Shown here: one piece after another, positions 12,501 through 23,137 of the stretch
Position numbering within the stretch: position 1 is the first letter of the stretch
Layout of the letters: each line of letters begins with the position of its first letter
Made by a program: the position numbers and the translations under genes
The notes under the pieces: model-generated
Databases searched by the model: none
What the model saw: only the letters and a program-made list of their open reading frames with translations
Told to the model about the DNA's origin: nothing
Source of the DNA: Zanthoxylum bungeanum
Taxonomy: Eukaryota; Streptophyta; Magnoliopsida; Sapindales; Rutaceae
DNA length: 64,000 nt
Assembly: GCA_019454045.1 (NCBI GenBank)
Contig: SKCR01038135.1
Location: 1-64,000 of the forward strand
Direction: 5' to 3'

Positions 12501-14120
12501 GGTTTTCCTAAGAGGAATACCGATACGCAGTGGTAAGTGGGAGGATAGTAAAACTCGATAAAAATCGGAATAATACTATCCAAGGCACCGAATCTTAATG
12601 GAACATAAATAGTTCATCAAGGATGAAACTATTACCAATAATCTTCGAATACACAAGAACCATGTAGTCGGAGAGAGTCAGAAAACAACCTAGGGTATTG
12701 GTTTCTGATCTCACCCCATAGAGATGTCTATCTTATTGAGGTATGCCAACTGACTACGTATGAGGTAGTGATACAAGGTATCGACTCCCTATTATAGAAA
12801 AGTGCCATATGAATCCGAAATGGATTCCTTGTATATCAACTATGTTTAGACACTAGTTGTTGTACCGCAAGGCATTGTGCCTATAGGTACTATATAAGTC
12901 TTCAAGGAAGACATACATGGATGACAACATACCAACGTATAAAGCTAGGCTTTTAGCGGAAAGGTATCGTTATCAACATTGTGTTGATTACGATTCAACC
13001 CTTTAACTGTTGTTATGGTAAATCCATTTGGATAATACTTGCTAATGCTGCATGTTTCATTTATGAAATATGTCAGCTGAAACGGGAAAATCGCTTTCCT
13101 GAAAAGGAAACCTTTTGGAGGATATTTTCAATATCCTGACGGTTTTATCGTATCATAACTAACAAACAAGGTTTGCAGGTTATTCGATCCATGTTTGGAT
13201 TGAAGCAAGCATGAGGTCTTGGAATTATCGTTTTGATGTAATCATAATGGTGTATGATTTAATTCAAAATGAAAATGATTCTTGTGTATATAAGAGGGTT
13301 AGTGGGAGTGCACTGACAATAATATCCTATAAATAATGATAATATGTCATTTCTTGGAATGATATTCCCATAAAATAATCGGGGAAAGCTTGGCTTTCAA
13401 GAATAATTCTCCATGGAATTCTTGGGAGAAACAACCTTTATTCTAGGAATAAAGATCTACTGGGATAGATTTAAAGTTGTTATCACTCTCCGAGAACTCG
13501 TACATTGAAAAATATACGCGACCTGATGTATCATATGCTTTGAGCATATGGATTCACAAACAGGCCAATCCAAGTGATAATCACTGGATTGATGTTAAGA
13601 ACATTCGTTAGTATCTTAGAGAACTAAGGATGCTGTCTTAAACTATGGGGAAAGAGAACTTGAAGTGACTGGGATCACTGCTGCAAGTTTCCTAACCGAA
13701 AAAAATGACTATAAGTCACAAACGGGACTATATAATTTGAATAACGGTACAGTGAGCTGGAAATCTTCCAAGCAAGATGCTGTTACCGAATAAACAACAA
13801 ATGCGGGTTATTGCTGCAGCTGAGGCAGCAATAGAAGCCATCTGGGTCAATAACAAATCTAATTAGATTAGATATAGTTTCTGTTAGCAGCTGAGCTAGG
13901 CGTCAGCACATGCTAAGGAATTAATGGTCTCATCAACGATCCAGATACATACTTCGATATTCATATGATTCGTTCGGATCATACATCGTGGAAAAGTGAT
14001 GATCGAATAAATCACATCAGATGATAATCATGTAAATCCGCTGACGAAAGCGTTTCCTCAGCAATTTGAGCGAACCGTACATAGTTCGGGTGTTAGACAC
14101 TCAAGTGACTGGCTATAGGC
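9593..14120 (+). pseudogene. Copia gag-pol internal region, strongly decayed
   Basis: Short copia signatures survive in many frames. Around 11030-11230 is a possible gag/zinc-knuckle remnant (GHIPKYLPKL-like). At 11760-12010 the GAG-pre-integrase and integrase start are clear: KMPKTPFTGKSANATDLL-like codons, then ARGGYEYFVTFTD and SRYGYVSLLEHKSE. Around 12865-13010 is RT (KGIVPIG, RKTYMDDNIPTYKARLLAERYR). Around 13790-13850 is RNase H (an AEAAIEAIW-like run). Stops occur every few dozen codons. 9593-11000 shows no certain coding motif. No primer-binding site was found near the LINE2 junction, which suggests loss or rearrangement of the 5' LTR end. Confidence 0.7.
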
Positions 14121-14132
14121 CAAGTGGGAGAT
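14121..14132 (+). other. Copia polypurine tract
   Basis: CAAGTGGGAGAT directly precedes the 3' LTR start TGTTGGAC. The arrangement is typical of Ty1/copia elements, where plus-strand DNA synthesis is primed. Confidence 0.85.
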
Positions 14133-15424
14133 TGTTGGACAATTATGACCCATAGCGTCACTATTTATACAGATCATGGTGTTGTTGTACAAATTAACTA
14201 TGTGACAAAGGAGATTACACTCTTATCATTTGTGATTAGATCACCTAGAAGTATAAATGATGAGAGGTCCTTATGATTTGTTCATTGATTGAGAATGATA
14301 TGAGACAGTATCAGTCCATGAAGGATAAATCATTAAATATCCTTAGTCAGAGTTTTATCGAGATTGGACATCGATAAATACTTAAAAGACTAGTATTACA
14401 CTTGTGCGCGTTATGAGGGCATAACGACATAGTTATCATATATTTGGGTCTAGGATACTCATGCAAGTGTAATAGGAGGTTGTGTTTCACCGATGGTACA
14501 GGAAACAGCTTCGTTCTGGATAGACCCCTCGGAATTCCATTGGTAGTATGACTATGTGTCTATGGAAGTCCGAAATCAGGGTAGGTGTATTTGGTCTTAA
14601 CCTGAGACTTGCACCGCTAATACTTACGACTATTAATATACTTTGGTTTTGGTCGTCCAAGGCTTTAACCGGTTCTGTGTACGCCTCTGCTGGATATATT
14701 GAGAATCGTAGTGTGTTGGGTGTGATGTCAAGACGAAAGTATCACTCCAGTCATAGTGGAGATGATGTCACGTAGGATACGAAACTGGTGCTCTTAAATG
14801 CTGCAGCTATCGGGATATTGTGACTATGTCATGTATATTCGATTATAGAGACTAGTTACCAGACATTCGACATGTGCTTCGTATGGGGCAGACACAGTTC
14901 CAGTCCCAGGCCTAGCACGTGACAGTCCTATACTGGACAGATATATGCAATACTACGTATACTACGCCTGATACAGATCCTTTATTCCTGTAAGGATATT
15001 TCTGGAGAATTGGGTAGGCATGACGCTTTGCTAGAAGCCAACATTGTCTTGTAAATCGGTAAAATGTAGTACGAGGTACTTACGTGTTCGGATAGTCCGA
15101 CGATCGAATTTACTACCAACATATCCGGGGATCTCATGGGTCGCTTCCCGAAGATTCACCGATGACGTATGACTCGTACTTTAATTAATCTGGGATTAAT
15201 TAGATGAGAGAGAAAATTAATCTGGGATTAATTACGGAGATATTTTATCTAGAATAAAATATCAATTAAAGAGAGATAACGATTAATTTTGAATTAATCT
15301 GTAAATTGATATATTCCATATATTAAACGAAATTAGATTTCGATGCGGAATTAAAATTGGATTTTAATTCGGGCGAATGAATTAATTTAGAATTAATTCG
15401 TTAGCGACGTGAATAGTAATTATG
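14133..15424 (+). repeat. Copia 3' LTR, part matched to the 5' copy
   Basis: This segment is nearly identical to 5542-6834, differing by scattered substitutions and small indels (for example AAAATGTAG inserted near 15061). The LTR must extend past 15424, because the 5' copy was cut there by LINE2. TTAGCGACGTGAATAGTAAT at 15402-15421 is the uninterrupted counterpart of the LINE2 target. Confidence 0.88.
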
Positions 15425-17317
15425 CTTGGCATGATTATTTAATTAAATTAGATTTAATTACGACGCAATGGAAAATTCATTAATTTGGAATTAATGAACC
15501 CGAACCCGAGATTATTTGCGAGCGCATTCGCATTTCGAATTCGAGTGCGGCACGCAAGTCAAATCAATCGTCAAATCATTAGTCGCATCAAGTGTCAAAT
15601 CGCTAGTCGTTTCAAGCATCAAATCACTTGTCACTTTGAGTGATGTGACTTGACAACTTGATTGATTGAGTGACTTGACAACATGTCACTTGTGATTAAT
15701 GTGACTTGATGTGAGTTGATGTTAGTGGTTGATGGCTTTGAATGTTTGACTTTTTTAAAAGCCAAAATTTTGGTATATGTTTTGGATATCAATTACCAAA
15801 ATTACATAACACATTTCCAATCTCTCTCATCTCTTCTCTCTTCATCATTCACGCCCATGGAGGGCATTTTTCTTCTTATTTTTGGCAGTGAACTGTCGTG
15901 AATAGTGGAGAAAATGGGAAGTAAAGTGCTTGGTTTTTTGTGGCAAAAATCAAGAGAGCTAGCACTCCGAGAGATATGCGAAGGTGATAGAGAAGTTTAC
16001 CCATGAGCCGGGAATCGTTTGACGAAAGCTTGGAGCTTGGAGCTTGGAGCTTGGAGTCTGCTCACTGCCGAATGCATATGAAGGGAGAAGAAAATTTTTG
16101 TTGCCTCGTGCGTCGTTTAACCGATCGATGTGAGTATTCCGTAACTTCGTTGATATGTATTCACACATGTTTCATGCTTGTTTAATGATCTTGGGACCTT
16201 AGCAAACACCAACACTTACTTGTTTGCATTCTTGTGAAGTTAGCACAATCTTGTGAGTTTGAGTGAAAAGAAAGAAAGGTTGAGTGTATTATTGATGAAT
16301 GTGAATGTGTAATTGATGAAACAAATCTGAATGCGCCAAATTTGGATACTGGAGTGAGTTGTATCATTGTTATCTTGCTGATTTGTGTTGTTAATGTTGA
16401 AGAATCAAGTGAAGCAAGGTAGAGTGCACCAAATTTGCACTAAATTCGTTTGTATCCAAGCAAGTATCACTTGCCACCACTTGAAATATTGTTATTATAA
16501 GTGAAGAGGCAAGAAATTCATCATTAGCTTAACATGGGAACTTGTGTGTAATCATTTGTTTTTAAGGTGCTTGAAGAGGCAAGTAGTTGCATCACTTAGT
16601 TGCTTGCAAAAACTATTTACTTAGCTTGTAATTTGACTTGGCTGAATTGGAAATTGAGTTAGTTACATTGTAACTAGATCATTTATACTCATTTGCAAGT
16701 TGAAAGGTAGAAATTACCACATTGCCGAATTGATTATATGAGTTACATTGTCATTTGAGTTGTATTTACATGTATTGCAAGTGCTAAGGATGTAACTTGA
16801 AAATTATCGAGTGTGGTAATCTTGTTATTTGCATTGTATTTCATTTGCTTTGTATACACTTTGAGTGTGAGAGACAAAAGAAAAGAGTGAAAAAAAAGTT
16901 AAAAAAATGGGAGAAAAGAAAAAAAAGAAAGAAAGAAAGAAAAAGAGTGAGACAAAAACAATAGCAAGTGATCACAAGATTGGCTAAGTGTCACATTGAG
17001 TGCTTGCTTGTTTGTTTGCGCATTTAGCTAACTCGTCTTTTTTTTTTCCTTACTCCTTGCATTCTAGCTTAAGTCTCTTTGATTGAGTCTTCGAGATAAT
17101 TATTGTGCCCTATATACATTATTGGTTCTTTGTGTTTCTACTAGCTTGTGGACTACACCTTAATTGACCATTCTGGGAATTGAGATGATTGGTAATTGAA
17201 TTGGGGAAGAACTCAAGAGTGGTAAAAGGCAGCGATTGTGAGCACAGTATCGGGTAAAAGCCAATAGAGTGCAAACACGAGTGGAGTTATATCATTCGAG
17301 TGTAAACACGTGAGATT
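15425..17317 (+). other. Probable rest of the copia LTR and G2 leader, no gene
   Basis: No gene is supported here. The first part (CTTTTTTAAAAGCC near 15750, then pyrimidine-rich sequence at 15820-15850) looks like the promoter and leader part of the copia LTR. At 16023-16052 is a small tandem run of TTGGAGC, four copies. At 16860-16960 is a purine tract of AAAG and GAAA units. 17030-17317 resembles an LTR-element leader leading to the ATG at 17378. The exact copia/G2 border could not be found. Confidence 0.4.
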
Positions 17318-17377
17318 GTGATGATTTACATATTTGTTTTGCTTTTATTATTTCTAATCTGTTTGTTTAGTGTTGAG

Positions 17378-17518
17378 ATGGCAGGTCCAAGTTTAACCAT
17401 TGATGATAAGATCGAGGTTTTGGATACTTTCAAAAGTGATATCCAAGATATTATGAGTGATTATAGAAAATCTTATGAAAAATGGAAAAATACTTGGAAG
17501 GTAACTAAATTGCAGTGA
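17378..17518 (+). CDS. G2 short gag-like N-terminal frame
   Basis: The frame begins MAGPSLTIDDKIEVLDTF, an acidic, lysine-rich start like that of plant gypsy gag proteins, and stops after 46 codons. It lies downstream of the G2 leader, where gag is expected. The longer upstream Met at 17318 would add a hydrophobic, probably chance, segment (IFVLLLLFLICLF). I chose the internal ATG because the codons after it look protein-like. No capsid or zinc-knuckle motif follows. The next frame at 17557 starts after a gap where most of gag and pol would be, so G2 seems internally deleted. The call is tentative. Confidence 0.35.
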   Translation: MAGPSLTIDDKIEVLDTFKSDIQDIMSDYRKSYEKWKNTWKVTKLQ

Positions 17519-17556
17519 ATGAAGAGAGTACTTAACAACCAAAACCTATTGAAGTT

Positions 17557-18003
17557 GTGCGTAATGAAGTGAGAAGCACTTGTGATGTTGAGTGCATAGC
17601 GAATGAAAACACTTGTGAGGCCTTGAATGTTGTGAATTGTGTTATAGGTGACATGGTGAGTGAAAATGCTTGTGAGATTGTGAGCATTGAGGGAGTAAAC
17701 ACTTGTGAGGTAGTGTGCTTTGAGGTTGAAAAACATAATGAAGCTAAGCATGTGTGTGAGGAGGTCTTTGCAAGTATGGTTGAGATAGTGGCCATGAGTG
17801 ATGATGAAGCTGTGAGAGCTGGTGAAAAGAAAGTAGATGTGGTGGTTAAGTTTTTCCATAATATTTTCTCTATTGTTTATGCTTTTTCATCGCAGGTACA
17901 AGTGGTCAAGTATGATTCTTTTATATTTCAATATCATCGTCCAATTGATTTTATCATAACTATCTATGATCCGGATTCAGATTCGAGAATGAATCCATTT
18001 TAA
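17557..18003 (+). CDS. G2 Cys/Val-rich frame ending in the pol-tail signature DSRMNPF
   Basis: This 148-codon open frame lies just before the 3' LTR. The N-terminal half has a loose repeat of about 20 residues built on (N/S)xCE: ENTCEAL, ENACEIV, VNTCEVV, KHVCEEV. The C-terminal half ends DSDSRMNPF, then TAA, then ERENDM in frame. DSR-x-NPF followed by EGEND-like residues is typical of the end of plant gypsy polyproteins. The first half matches no family I can name. Codons continue in the same frame past the TAA to 18270. Function unknown; it is probably a remnant of the G2 polyprotein tail with a degenerate tandem expansion. Confidence 0.45.
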   Translation: MRNEVRSTCDVECIANENTCEALNVVNCVIGDMVSENACEIVSIEGVNTCEVVCFEVEKHNEAKHVCEEVFASMVEIVAMSDDEAVRAGEKKVDVVVKFFHNIFSIVYAFSSQVQVVKYDSFIFQYHRPIDFIITIYDPDSDSRMNPF

Positions 18004-18014
18004 GAGAGGGAGAA
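18001..18014 (+). other. G2 polypurine tract
   Basis: TAAGAGAGGGAGAA directly precedes TGACATGATC, the proposed LTR start at 18015. Purine richness and position support the boundary. The alternative start is 18357. Confidence 0.55.
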
Positions 18015-18270
18015 TGACATGATCAAAGGGACAACATTTGACATGAACGCAGTCACCCAAGGAACATTAGAGCCTTTGCGATGGCCAACAGGCCCAATCA
18101 CACGCCAAAGAGTAAAGAAGATCATAGACGCAATAGCGCGGCCAGAGTTTGCATATAATAGATGTATTCATCCTTCTAGTTTTTACTTGCCTTATGAGAT
18201 TGATTATGATTCTAATTCGTTAACTCCTATGGATTTATTATCTTCGATTGTTAATAGCTTGGGAGTATGA
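18004..18270 (+). pseudogene. In-frame continuation past TAA into the LTR, GPITRxRxKK motif
   Basis: After the TAA at 18001-18003 the same frame stays open for 88 codons to 18270, with Met at 18019. It includes WPTGPITRQRVKK, resembling the GP(I/M)TRARAKKLK stretch often seen near the 3' end of plant gypsy coding regions. If that is right, the stop at 18001 is a nonsense mutation and either coding overlaps the 3' LTR or the LTR begins further right (near 18357). Decay prevents a firm choice. Confidence 0.4.
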
Positions 18271-19021
18271 ATACCCAGATCAGCTCAGATTGAAGCATAG
18301 CAGAGCAGCTTCAGCACCAGCACCCTTTTGACCCGATTTCACCCATTTTGGGACTATGTTGAATTCGGCCAAATGGGGCCATTTTTATCACTTGTGCTCG
18401 ACATTTTGACTTTATTTATGATGTAATTAGCATGGTTGACTATGCCATTAGGCTTAATTATGCTTAGATCTGTACTTAGCCGGAAGCACGTCAATTTACT
18501 ATAGCATGTAAGTACCTCAATTAGCTTAAGTGAGATTAGCTTCTAATCTTTGTTTTAAGTTTATTTAGGTGCAAAAGGACCTTAATGGTCGTGGTTGAGG
18601 TGCTTGACTTAGGGCTTTTGGTAATTTTAGCTCTATGGTCATTTTAGCCTTTTTACTCTCTTGTAACCCTTATTATATGACTCTTCTTTGTATTTTGAGG
18701 AACCAACGTAATATACAACATTTGAAAGAGATAAAAGCTTGAGCTTTCCATGGCTATGGCCGAAACCTTGTTGAGGGAGGGATTCCCATTTTCAAGTTCA
18801 AATTGACTTATCTAAGCTTGGCAACTTAGTGGAGTCTCCATTGCTAGCAAAATGCAATCTGATTTCATGCTTATGGTTATCATGGACGTGAGTTTCATGG
18901 TGGTTAGGGGCTGATCTTGGTTGGGTTTTGTTCCTACAAAATCAGTATTCAAAGTTCTTGGGGTTTTGAGAAAAATGCTTGTGGGTTTGCTTGGTTTCCA
19001 ACCCAGGTGAGTTTTTTGTCA
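18015..19021 (+). repeat. G2 3' LTR
   Basis: The right end (TTTTTTGTCA, 19021) is fixed by the TGTAT duplication that follows. The left end is taken as TG after the purine tract. The part from 18356 on matches 1-671. A TATA-like run lies near 18673 (TTATATGACTC). The final 60 bases match the end of the short LTR at 4817-5018. Confidence 0.7.
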
Positions 19022-20806
19022 TGTATGGTGAGAAGTTTGAGATTTTTACTGACCATAAAAGTCTCAAATACATCCAGAATCAAAAGGATCTTAATTTGAG
19101 ACAGAGGCAATGGATTGAGTTGCTAAAGGATTACGATTGTTCAATTCAATATCACTCTGGTAAGACTAATGTAATAGCAAATGCTTTAAGTAGAAAATCT
19201 AGGGAAGTTTAGCTCATCTACCAGTTGAAAGGTGGTATCCAGCTAGACAGATGCAGAAGTATATTTTGGATGGAGTGAATCTTCAAGTAACTATCAGGAA
19301 GCATTGTTGGCACAGATACAGGTTCGATCCACCTCGGTAGATGAGATCAGAATTACCCGAGAGGCGGATTCTCAGATTCAGCATATTAGAGGCAGATTGG
19401 AGCAAGAGGCGAATGATGAGTATTACATAGACAGTGAGGGTCTATTTAGGAAGCAACACATGATTGTGGTTCCCCTTGTTCAAGAATTGAGATGTTCACT
19501 ATTGGAGAAAAACGCATACCTCATCTTATACCATACATCCTGGAATTACTAAAATATACCATGATCTTAAAAATCTTTATTGGTGGGATGGTATGAAGAA
19601 GGATGTGGCAGAGTTTGTTGCAAAATACCTCACTTATTAGCAAGTTAAAGTAGAACATCAGAGGCCAGGAGGGAAGCTGTAAAGTTGGATGTGCCAGAAT
19701 GGAAATGGGAAAAGATTACTATGGATTTCATAGTTGGGCTTCTACGTGCCTCAAAAGGGTATGACTCTAAATGGGTGATTGTGGACAGGTCGACCAAATC
19801 TGCTCATTTTCTACCAGTAAAGACAAATTATACAGCAACCCAGTATGTCATACTGTATTTGGATGAGATAGTGTCGTTTTATGGTGTACCTATCTCAATA
19901 ATTTCTGATCGGGGTTCTCAGTTCACATCTAAGTTTTGGCAGTCATTTCAAGAAACATTGGGGTCCCAGCTACATTTTAGTACAGCTTTCCTCCCTCAAA
20001 CAAATGCTTAGTCAGAACGAACCATACAAATCCTGAAGGATATGTTACGAGCCTGTGTGATTGATTTTGAGGGAAGCTAGGACCAGTATTTACCGCTTAT
20101 TGAGTTTGCATATAATAACAGTTATTAGAAAAGTATTCAAATGGCTCTATTTGAAGCTTTGTATGAAAGGAAGTGTAGATCCCTAGTATGATGGTTTGAA
20201 ATTGGGGAATAAAAGTTTCTCGAACCCGATTTGGTGCAAGAAGCAGTGGAGAAAGTGAAGTGGATCAGAGAAATGAGGTGGACAGCTCAGAGTAGCCAGA
20301 AAAGTTATGCAGTTCCCAAGAGGAAAGATTTAGAGTTTCAAATAGGGGACTCGATGTTCTTGAAAATATCTCATTTTAAGGGAGTCATGAGATTCGACAA
20401 GAGAGGTAAGCTCAACCATAGGTATGTAGGCCATTTCAGATACTTCGAAGAGTTCAAGGGAAAGCTTATGAGCTAGCACTTCCACCCAGCATGGATAGGT
20501 ACATCCTCTGTTTCACATATCCATGCTACATAAATACTTGTATGATGAGTCTCATGTGTTGGAGCCACAAGCAATTGATGTTCGCTAAGATTTTCGTATC
20601 TAGAGCAGCTAGTAGCTATAGTGAACAGAGAGACGAGAAAGTTACGATCAAGAAGGATACCCTCAGTCAAGGTGGTTTGATAGTACCACAAAGGACAAGA
20701 GTCCATATGGGAGTCAGAAGAAGCCATGAGGGAGCAATACCCCCAGTTGTTAATAAAAGAAGGTACGCTTCATACCTTTAAGTGTGTTGATTCGAGGACG
20801 AATCAT
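19022..20806 (+). pseudogene. G1 RNase H end, integrase and chromodomain remnant
   Basis: G1 resumes directly after the G2 target site. [16 protein letters not shown] closes RNase H (19027-19210, ending [11 protein letters not shown]). The integrase zinc-binding part is recognisable near 19550-19640 (HPGITKIYHDLKNLYWWDGMK in shifted frames). The catalytic core spans 19685-20140: MDFIVGL with the first Asp, [14 protein letters not shown] with the second, and SERTIQILKDMLR with the Glu. Nonsense codons lie in between (for example at 20009). At 20230-20500 is the GDSMFLKISHFKGVMRF segment, and downstream weak similarity to a chromodomain (about 20590-20780). Together these indicate a Tekay-like chromovirus. 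Stops and shifts make it non-functional. Confidence 0.82.
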
Positions 20807-20808
20807 TT

Positions 20809-20827
20809 TAAGGAGGGAGAATTATAA
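20809..20827 (+). other. G1 polypurine tract
   Basis: A purine-rich run (TAAGGAGGGAGAATTATAA) precedes TGACACGAAATTTTAGAG, the start of the 3' LTR. The upstream FEDESF coding tail and this tract are arranged as in chromoviruses. Confidence 0.7.
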
Positions 20828-23137
20828 TGACACGAAATTTTAGAGCTCAACCAAAGTCGTAACTTGGGAACCAAGATAAATTTTTCTCTGAGCATTAACA
20901 GGAATTTTAGAGACGGTTGAGTAGGCCCAAGGCAAATAAAGGCTCAAATTCGAGGGACTAAGCCAATTATATCTTAAATAATAAGGATGACAATTTTGAT
21001 TAAGCCCTTCAAATTTTAGAAAAATCTACATTTCTCAAGAATTGATTAACAATTTCTAAATGTTTAAAAAAATAAAATGAAAAAGTGAGGAAAAGTAAGA
21101 AAAGCCCTACAATTCTCCCCATTCCCGTGAACACCATAACCAAAAAACCCGAAATTTTTCTTCACCTCTCCAACAAATTTCAAGGTTGACTTAAGTGATT
21201 AAAACCCAAACAAAATTAGGAAGAATGAAAAAAAGGTTTGAACACTAATTTGGTGGAAGCTTGTCATTGTTTGAGGTAAGGAAAATTTGACCCAAATCTT
21301 CATCTATTGAGTTTTGGTGATTTGATGATTGTGGAATGTTATTGGCTTGAGTTTGATAATGTAAAAGTGGTTATTGAGTTAAAAATGTAATGCTTTCTGA
21401 AATCTCCAAATTGTGAAGTTATGGAATGAATATGAGATGAATATGAGGGTGGGGATGATGATAGTTTGTATACTTGTTGTTGTTATGGTTTGAGTGGTGT
21501 TGTAGAATTTCATAGTGAATATGGAAAATTGTTGATGGCCTTAGAAATGACTTAGCGTAGCGACACTAATCCCCTAGAGTCGCGATGCGAAGTAGATGAT
21601 GCTTTTTGCTCAGTCTGCTCGTGTGAGTGTTGTGACGCTCATGGATCAGAGTCACGACGCGAAAACAGAAGAAGCTCACTACCTCGTTTCTGATTTATGC
21701 GAGTCGCGATGCCCAGCCCCTTGCATCGCGATGCGGAACCAATAGATGTTCACTACCTTAACAACTCATACGAGCGTCGCGACGCCCATAGGTTAGTGTC
21801 GCAACGCGTGACCAATTTCTCCAGGGATAGTTTATTTATTTCAACCTTACCCTAAGAAGTTATAGGACACCATAAAGGTCTCGTATAAGAGTATCTACAT
21901 GCATTACGTCATCATACAAGCATAAAATATCAACCATGCATTACATTTTTTCTTATAAGGGAATTAATGATTTCTTTAACGTTAGATCGACGTCAAGGCA
22001 CTCGGAGATCACCTACTCCATGAACCACACCAGACTTGCCATAGCACTGTGAGTGGAGTACTTATTTCAAAAATTTTATGTTTTTAAAATAGAGAATTAT
22101 ATTTCCTTGATTTTAAATGAGTTTTATCATAAGTTTACTAAAACACTGATTTCAAATGAGTTGAGATGTTTTAATGAAAAGAATGATTTTAAAGTATGAA
22201 TTTATGATTTTGGAGGCATGAGGGAAAATCCCATCTTAGGTGGTAACATGGAATTGATGGATATGAAATTGACGGTTACAGACGACGTGTGCACACATAG
22301 CTCGGGATTAGAGGGACGACGATATTTAACGCCTCTATATCCTAGATTTCAGGGCTAGGGGGACATCGATACGTAATGCCCATAGACCTTAGATTTAGGG
22401 ACAAGATAGTGGCATGCATTGAAGGATGGCGATACATAATGCTCTAATGGCATGGATTTGCACACTTGGTTCCATATAAGTAGCTTGAGGGACAACGATA
22501 CGTAACGCCCCAAGATCACTAGTTTAGGTTATTGGGGGACGGCGATACGTAGCCCCCCCCATACGTTATAGTTTTTACAGATCTTCAGAGATTTTCAAAC
22601 AGATGATTTTATGAAATGATTTTTCATATATGTGTTTGAAAGAAAGAAATGATTTTAGATTTATGAATATAGAAAATAGTTAATTATTATGAGCTTTTGA
22701 CACAGTATTTCTAAAAATATTTTTTGATTTTATAGCTCCGCTCACTGAGTTTTTTTGGACTCACTCCCCATTCTCCAGTTTTACGTGATCTTTTAGCCGG
22801 TGAGCCACAACCATCTTTTGGAGACATGAATTGGGGACATGAACAAACATTACAGTCACTATCCTGTCAGATCTACATTCATATAGAATGTAGCACGTGC
22901 GTTGGTTTATTTTGATATATGTCATGTATATGATTGTATAGAGTACTCAGTTTATGTATGATTTCTTCTGGTCTATGTAGTAAAACAGTTTTCATGAATT
23001 GTGTATGCTTTTTTTTTTTGGATAAAATAAAGAGTTGTTAAGTCAAGAAAAATTGAATTTCTCTAGTTCAGTCAGTGGCTTAGGTGGCAATGGGATATGT
23101 CATCTGCCGATAACCTTCTTGGATTAGGGATGTTACA
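20828..23137 (+). repeat. G1 3' LTR, about 2.3 kb
   Basis: The LTR runs from TGACACGAAA to GGGATGTTACA. It has a coding-like GTCGCGATGC-rich block at 21550-21800. At 22300-22560 are about five scattered boxes resembling GACGRCGATACGTAACGCCCC, spaced 50-65 bases apart. The upstream LTR partner is outside the window or was lost. A LINE-type tail (T-run plus GGATAAAAT) at 23007-23032 near the right end marks a small minus-strand insertion. The same LTR style, with GTCGCGACG and a TGTTACA end, recurs at 47512-51858. Confidence 0.65.
23007..23050 (-). repeat. LINE 3'-tail fragment
   Basis: A T-run followed by GGATAAAATAA is the reverse complement of the TTATCC-A(n) tail shared by the LINEs here. 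The LINE body cannot be followed beyond some tens of bases, so it is a very short 5'-truncated copy. A similar tail lies at 24086-24105. Confidence 0.4.

Larger units (their letters stand above)
5542..15424 (+). mobile_element. Ty1/copia element nested in G2, degenerate
   Basis: The two LTR copies match from GTTGGACAATTATGACCC at 5543 and 14134 onward for about 1.29 kb. The 3' copy is preceded by a textbook copia polypurine tract (CAAGTGGGAGAT, 14121-14132). Between them are copia domains in the order gag remnant, integrase, RT, RNase H, which is the Ty1 order. LINE2 interrupts the 5' LTR. The right border is uncertain: LTR homology can be followed in this window only to 15424, because LINE2 removes the 5' copy beyond that point, and the true 3' LTR probably continues several hundred bases. 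The reading frames are destroyed throughout. Confidence 0.8.
4817..19021 (+). mobile_element. G2: LTR retrotransposon inserted in G1 RNase H, TSD TGTAT
   Basis: The element is bounded by TG at 4817 and CA at 19021, with TGTAT on both sides (4812-4816 and 19022-19026). Removing it joins WQHYLY to [13 protein letters not shown] in G1, which proves the borders. It contains a short 5' LTR-like end (4817-5018), a degenerate initiator-Met primer site (5021-5032), a leader, a nested copia element, a short gag-like frame (17378-17518), the end of a coding frame (17557-18270) and a 3' LTR. No protease, RT or integrase of its own is visible, so it is a non-autonomous or internally deleted gypsy element. 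The two LTRs differ strongly in their upstream parts. Confidence 0.8.

Noticed and set aside
17473..17859. Minus-strand frames of 128 and 87 residues
   Set aside because: Low-complexity translations (HNLTS, SQVF repeats) opposite the G2 frame; shadows of the plus-strand repeat.
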